Of a stretch of DNA of 64,000 nucleotides, positions 62,653 through 64,000 are shown in pieces. The stretch is from contig CAVTRI010000001.1 of NCBI GenBank assembly GCA_963737075.1, positions 496,001 to 560,000 of the forward strand, read 5' to 3'. The DNA comes from CAVTRI01 sp963737075. GTDB taxonomy: Bacteria > Actinomycetota > Acidimicrobiia > Acidimicrobiales > Palsa-688. Both the position numbers and the translations under genes were made by a program. The notes beneath the pieces were generated by a model. The model was given only the letters and a program-made list of their open reading frames with translations. It was not told where the DNA came from and searched no databases. How positions within the stretch are numbered: the first letter of the stretch is position 1; each line of letters opens with the position of its first letter.

Positions 62653-64000
62653 CGTCCTCGCAGGACCCGAGTTCTTCATGTTCTACGGGCAGTCGAACGA
62701 GGAGGCGGGCTCCCCGGGCCGGCCGCTCCACATCGAGGCGGCCCCCGTGGGCTCCCACAATGCCCCGCGCGATGGACAGGCCGAGGCCGGCGCCCGCCGT
62801 GGGAGACCGCCGACGGGACCCAGCGCCGTTGCTCACGGGCATACCAGCGCCATTGTCGGCGACCGCAACCACCACGCCTGCCGGCGGCTCGGCGCTCGCC
62901 GTCACCTCGACGCGAGTGCCCGGCGGGTTGTGGCGGAAGGCGTTGTCGAACAGGTTGACGAACACTTGCTCCAGCCGGTCGTGGTCGGCCCACACCGGCG
63001 GGAGGCTGGGATGGCAGTGCAGGTCGACGAGGGCCGCGGTCGGCGGAGGGAGGCAGGCTCGGGCGGCGTCGAGGACGAGCGCCAGGTCGCACCAATCCGG
63101 TTGCAGGCGGAGGATGTTGGCTTCGATGGCGGAGAAATCGAGTAGGTCGTCGACGAGTCGCCCGAGCCGCGCCGATTCGGCGCTGATGCGGCTCAGGAAT
63201 CGATCCTGCGAATCTCCGTCCCAAATGACGTCCGGCTGCATCAGGCTCGACGCGTAGCCGCGGATGGCGGTGAGCGGCGTGCGCAACTCGTGCGACAGAC
63301 GTGACAGGAACTCTCGTTGCAAGTGCTGCGATCGCCGCAGCGTGGTCGCTTCGCGGTGCGCCCGCTCCGACTCCTCGCGCTCCAACGCCAGGCGCAGGGA
63401 GTTGGCTGCTGCCTCCACGAGCGCGGATGCATACGGCGGACCCTTGCTGTGCTGCCAGCGGGCCAGCAGCACTGCTGCGCCGCCGGGCGCAGCGAAGGGC
63501 GCCGCCGACGCCGCCCCGCCCACCTCGTCGGTGGCGATGGGCCTGGCCCGCCCGTCCTGTTGACTTGCCCCCTCGTTGAGCCCCTCGTCCTGCCCGGCGA
63601 GCCAGGAGGGCACTTCATCGTCGACCCCCGTGGCGTCCACGCGGGCTCGGCACTGCAAGGGCAGCCCATGCCGCTCGCCGCCCGGCCCAGCATCGAGTCG
63701 CGGCTGAAACAGGAGGCTCACCTCGTCGGCGTCGAGGCCCCCCCGCAACGCTTGGAGCGCCACGCCCAGGCCCTCCTTCAGCCGAGCCGGGCCGGCGAGG
63801 GTCTCCAGGACCTCACGGATCGTCTCGAGGACCCGGTTACGGTCCGTCAGCTCACCGAGCAGGCGCTCCCGTTCGATGGCGCTCGCCGCGTATCCCGCGT
63901 AGAGCATGACGAGATCGAGCTCGTCACGGGTCGGCGCCCAGGCTCCACGCCGAAACGCGCTGATCACCCCGACCACGCCGGACCCGCCGCATACGGGGAC
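62645..64000 (-). CDS. GAF-containing sensor histidine kinase (partial, N-terminus off window)
   Basis: At least 450 residues visible; the frame is open at the right edge. The first visible part (GVVGVISAFRRGAWAPTRDE, then VMLYAGYAASAIERERLLGE) is the end of a GAF domain. A second sensor-like segment precedes the HisKA domain with EFLSRLSHELRTPLTAIRGY (phosphoacceptor His) and DLLDFSAIEANIL. The HATPase domain has LEQVFVNLFDNAFRHNPPGT and GAGLGLSIARGIVGAHGGRL. No membrane helix is visible, so a cytoplasmic KdpD- or GAF-type sensor is likely. Paired with the overlapping OmpR regulator. Confidence 0.94.
   Translation of the reverse strand, partial: VPVCGGSGVVGVISAFRRGAWAPTRDELDLVMLYAGYAASAIERERLLGELTDRNRVLETIREVLETLAGPARLKEGLGVALQALRGGLDADEVSLLFQPRLDAGPGGERHGLPLQCRARVDATGVDDEVPSWLAGQDEGLNEGASQQDGRARPIATDEVGGAASAAPFAAPGGAAVLLARWQHSKGPPYASALVEAAANSLRLALEREESERAHREATTLRRSQHLQREFLSRLSHELRTPLTAIRGYASSLMQPDVIWDGDSQDRFLSRISAESARLGRLVDDLLDFSAIEANILRLQPDWCDLALVLDAARACLPPPTAALVDLHCHPSLPPVWADHDRLEQVFVNLFDNAFRHNPPGTRVEVTASAEPPAGVVVAVADNGAGMPVSNGAGSRRRSPTAGAGLGLSIARGIVGAHGGRLDVERPARGARLLVRLPVEHEELGSCEDDE

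Overview
The window is about 68-70 % G+C, with tightly packed genes, many GTG starts and repeated GTGA/ATGA stop-start overlaps. Mycofactocin genes, a 10-methyl fatty acid gene pair and a DUF6325/SHOCT pair point to an Actinomycetota chromosome. A complete selenocysteine locus with a UGSC-type selenoprotein would fit a deep-branching class such as Acidimicrobiia, but that placement is inference. There are no phage, IS or CRISPR features. Five genes carry single-base frameshifts, so the sequence is either a draft with indel errors or has recent gene lesions.

Region by region. 1-2987 (minus) is the left part of a mycofactocin cluster: mftA, mftB, mftC, a frameshifted mftE and an SDR dehydrogenase cut by the window edge. 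3040-6691 holds an acyl desaturase convergent with a tmsB/tmsA-like pair; together they could make 10-methyl (tuberculostearic-type) fatty acids. 6796-11859 is the lipoamide block: frameshifted E3 (lpd), E2 acyltransferase, four 86-bp tandem repeats, then a LipB-LipA fusion that would make the lipoyl cofactor for that E2. 11856-19540 continues with an M24 peptidase and an Entner-Doudoroff-like cassette: IlvD/Edd dehydratase, D-2-hydroxyacid dehydrogenase, GH15 glycosidase, KDPG-type aldolase and PfkB kinase.

19569-25270 (minus) has small actinobacterial proteins and an overlapping four-gene ABC exporter/two-component operon with a frameshifted kinase. 25380-29089 has surE divergent from an SsuABC/TauABC-like importer. 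29090-29781 is a repeat-filled convergent intergenic region. DUF4031 and cobalamin-dependent metH follow; a 36-bp repeat array separates metH from a BrkB-like membrane protein, an MFS transporter, an ABC-F ATPase, a SnoaL-like protein, a PduO-type cobalamin adenosyltransferase and leucyl aminopeptidase. The adenosyltransferase and metH both point to cobalamin use.

42438-49962 is the most striking part: tRNA-Sec(UCA), selA, selB and selD, followed directly by two genes with in-frame UGA codons that read through into conserved coding sequence. One is a redoxin with W-U-G-C, the other a UGSC protein. Between them lies a thioredoxin-fold protein of unknown function. The locus encodes both the selenocysteine machinery and its apparent clients.

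50035-64000 holds an alpha/beta hydrolase, a phosphoesterase, a Drr-type ABC exporter, a second (frameshifted) GH15, greA, a MOSC protein, an HtrA-like protease, a second repeat-filled convergent intergenic region, a XylFGH-like sugar importer with phased direct repeats upstream, and an OmpR-type regulator with a GAF histidine kinase cut by the right edge.
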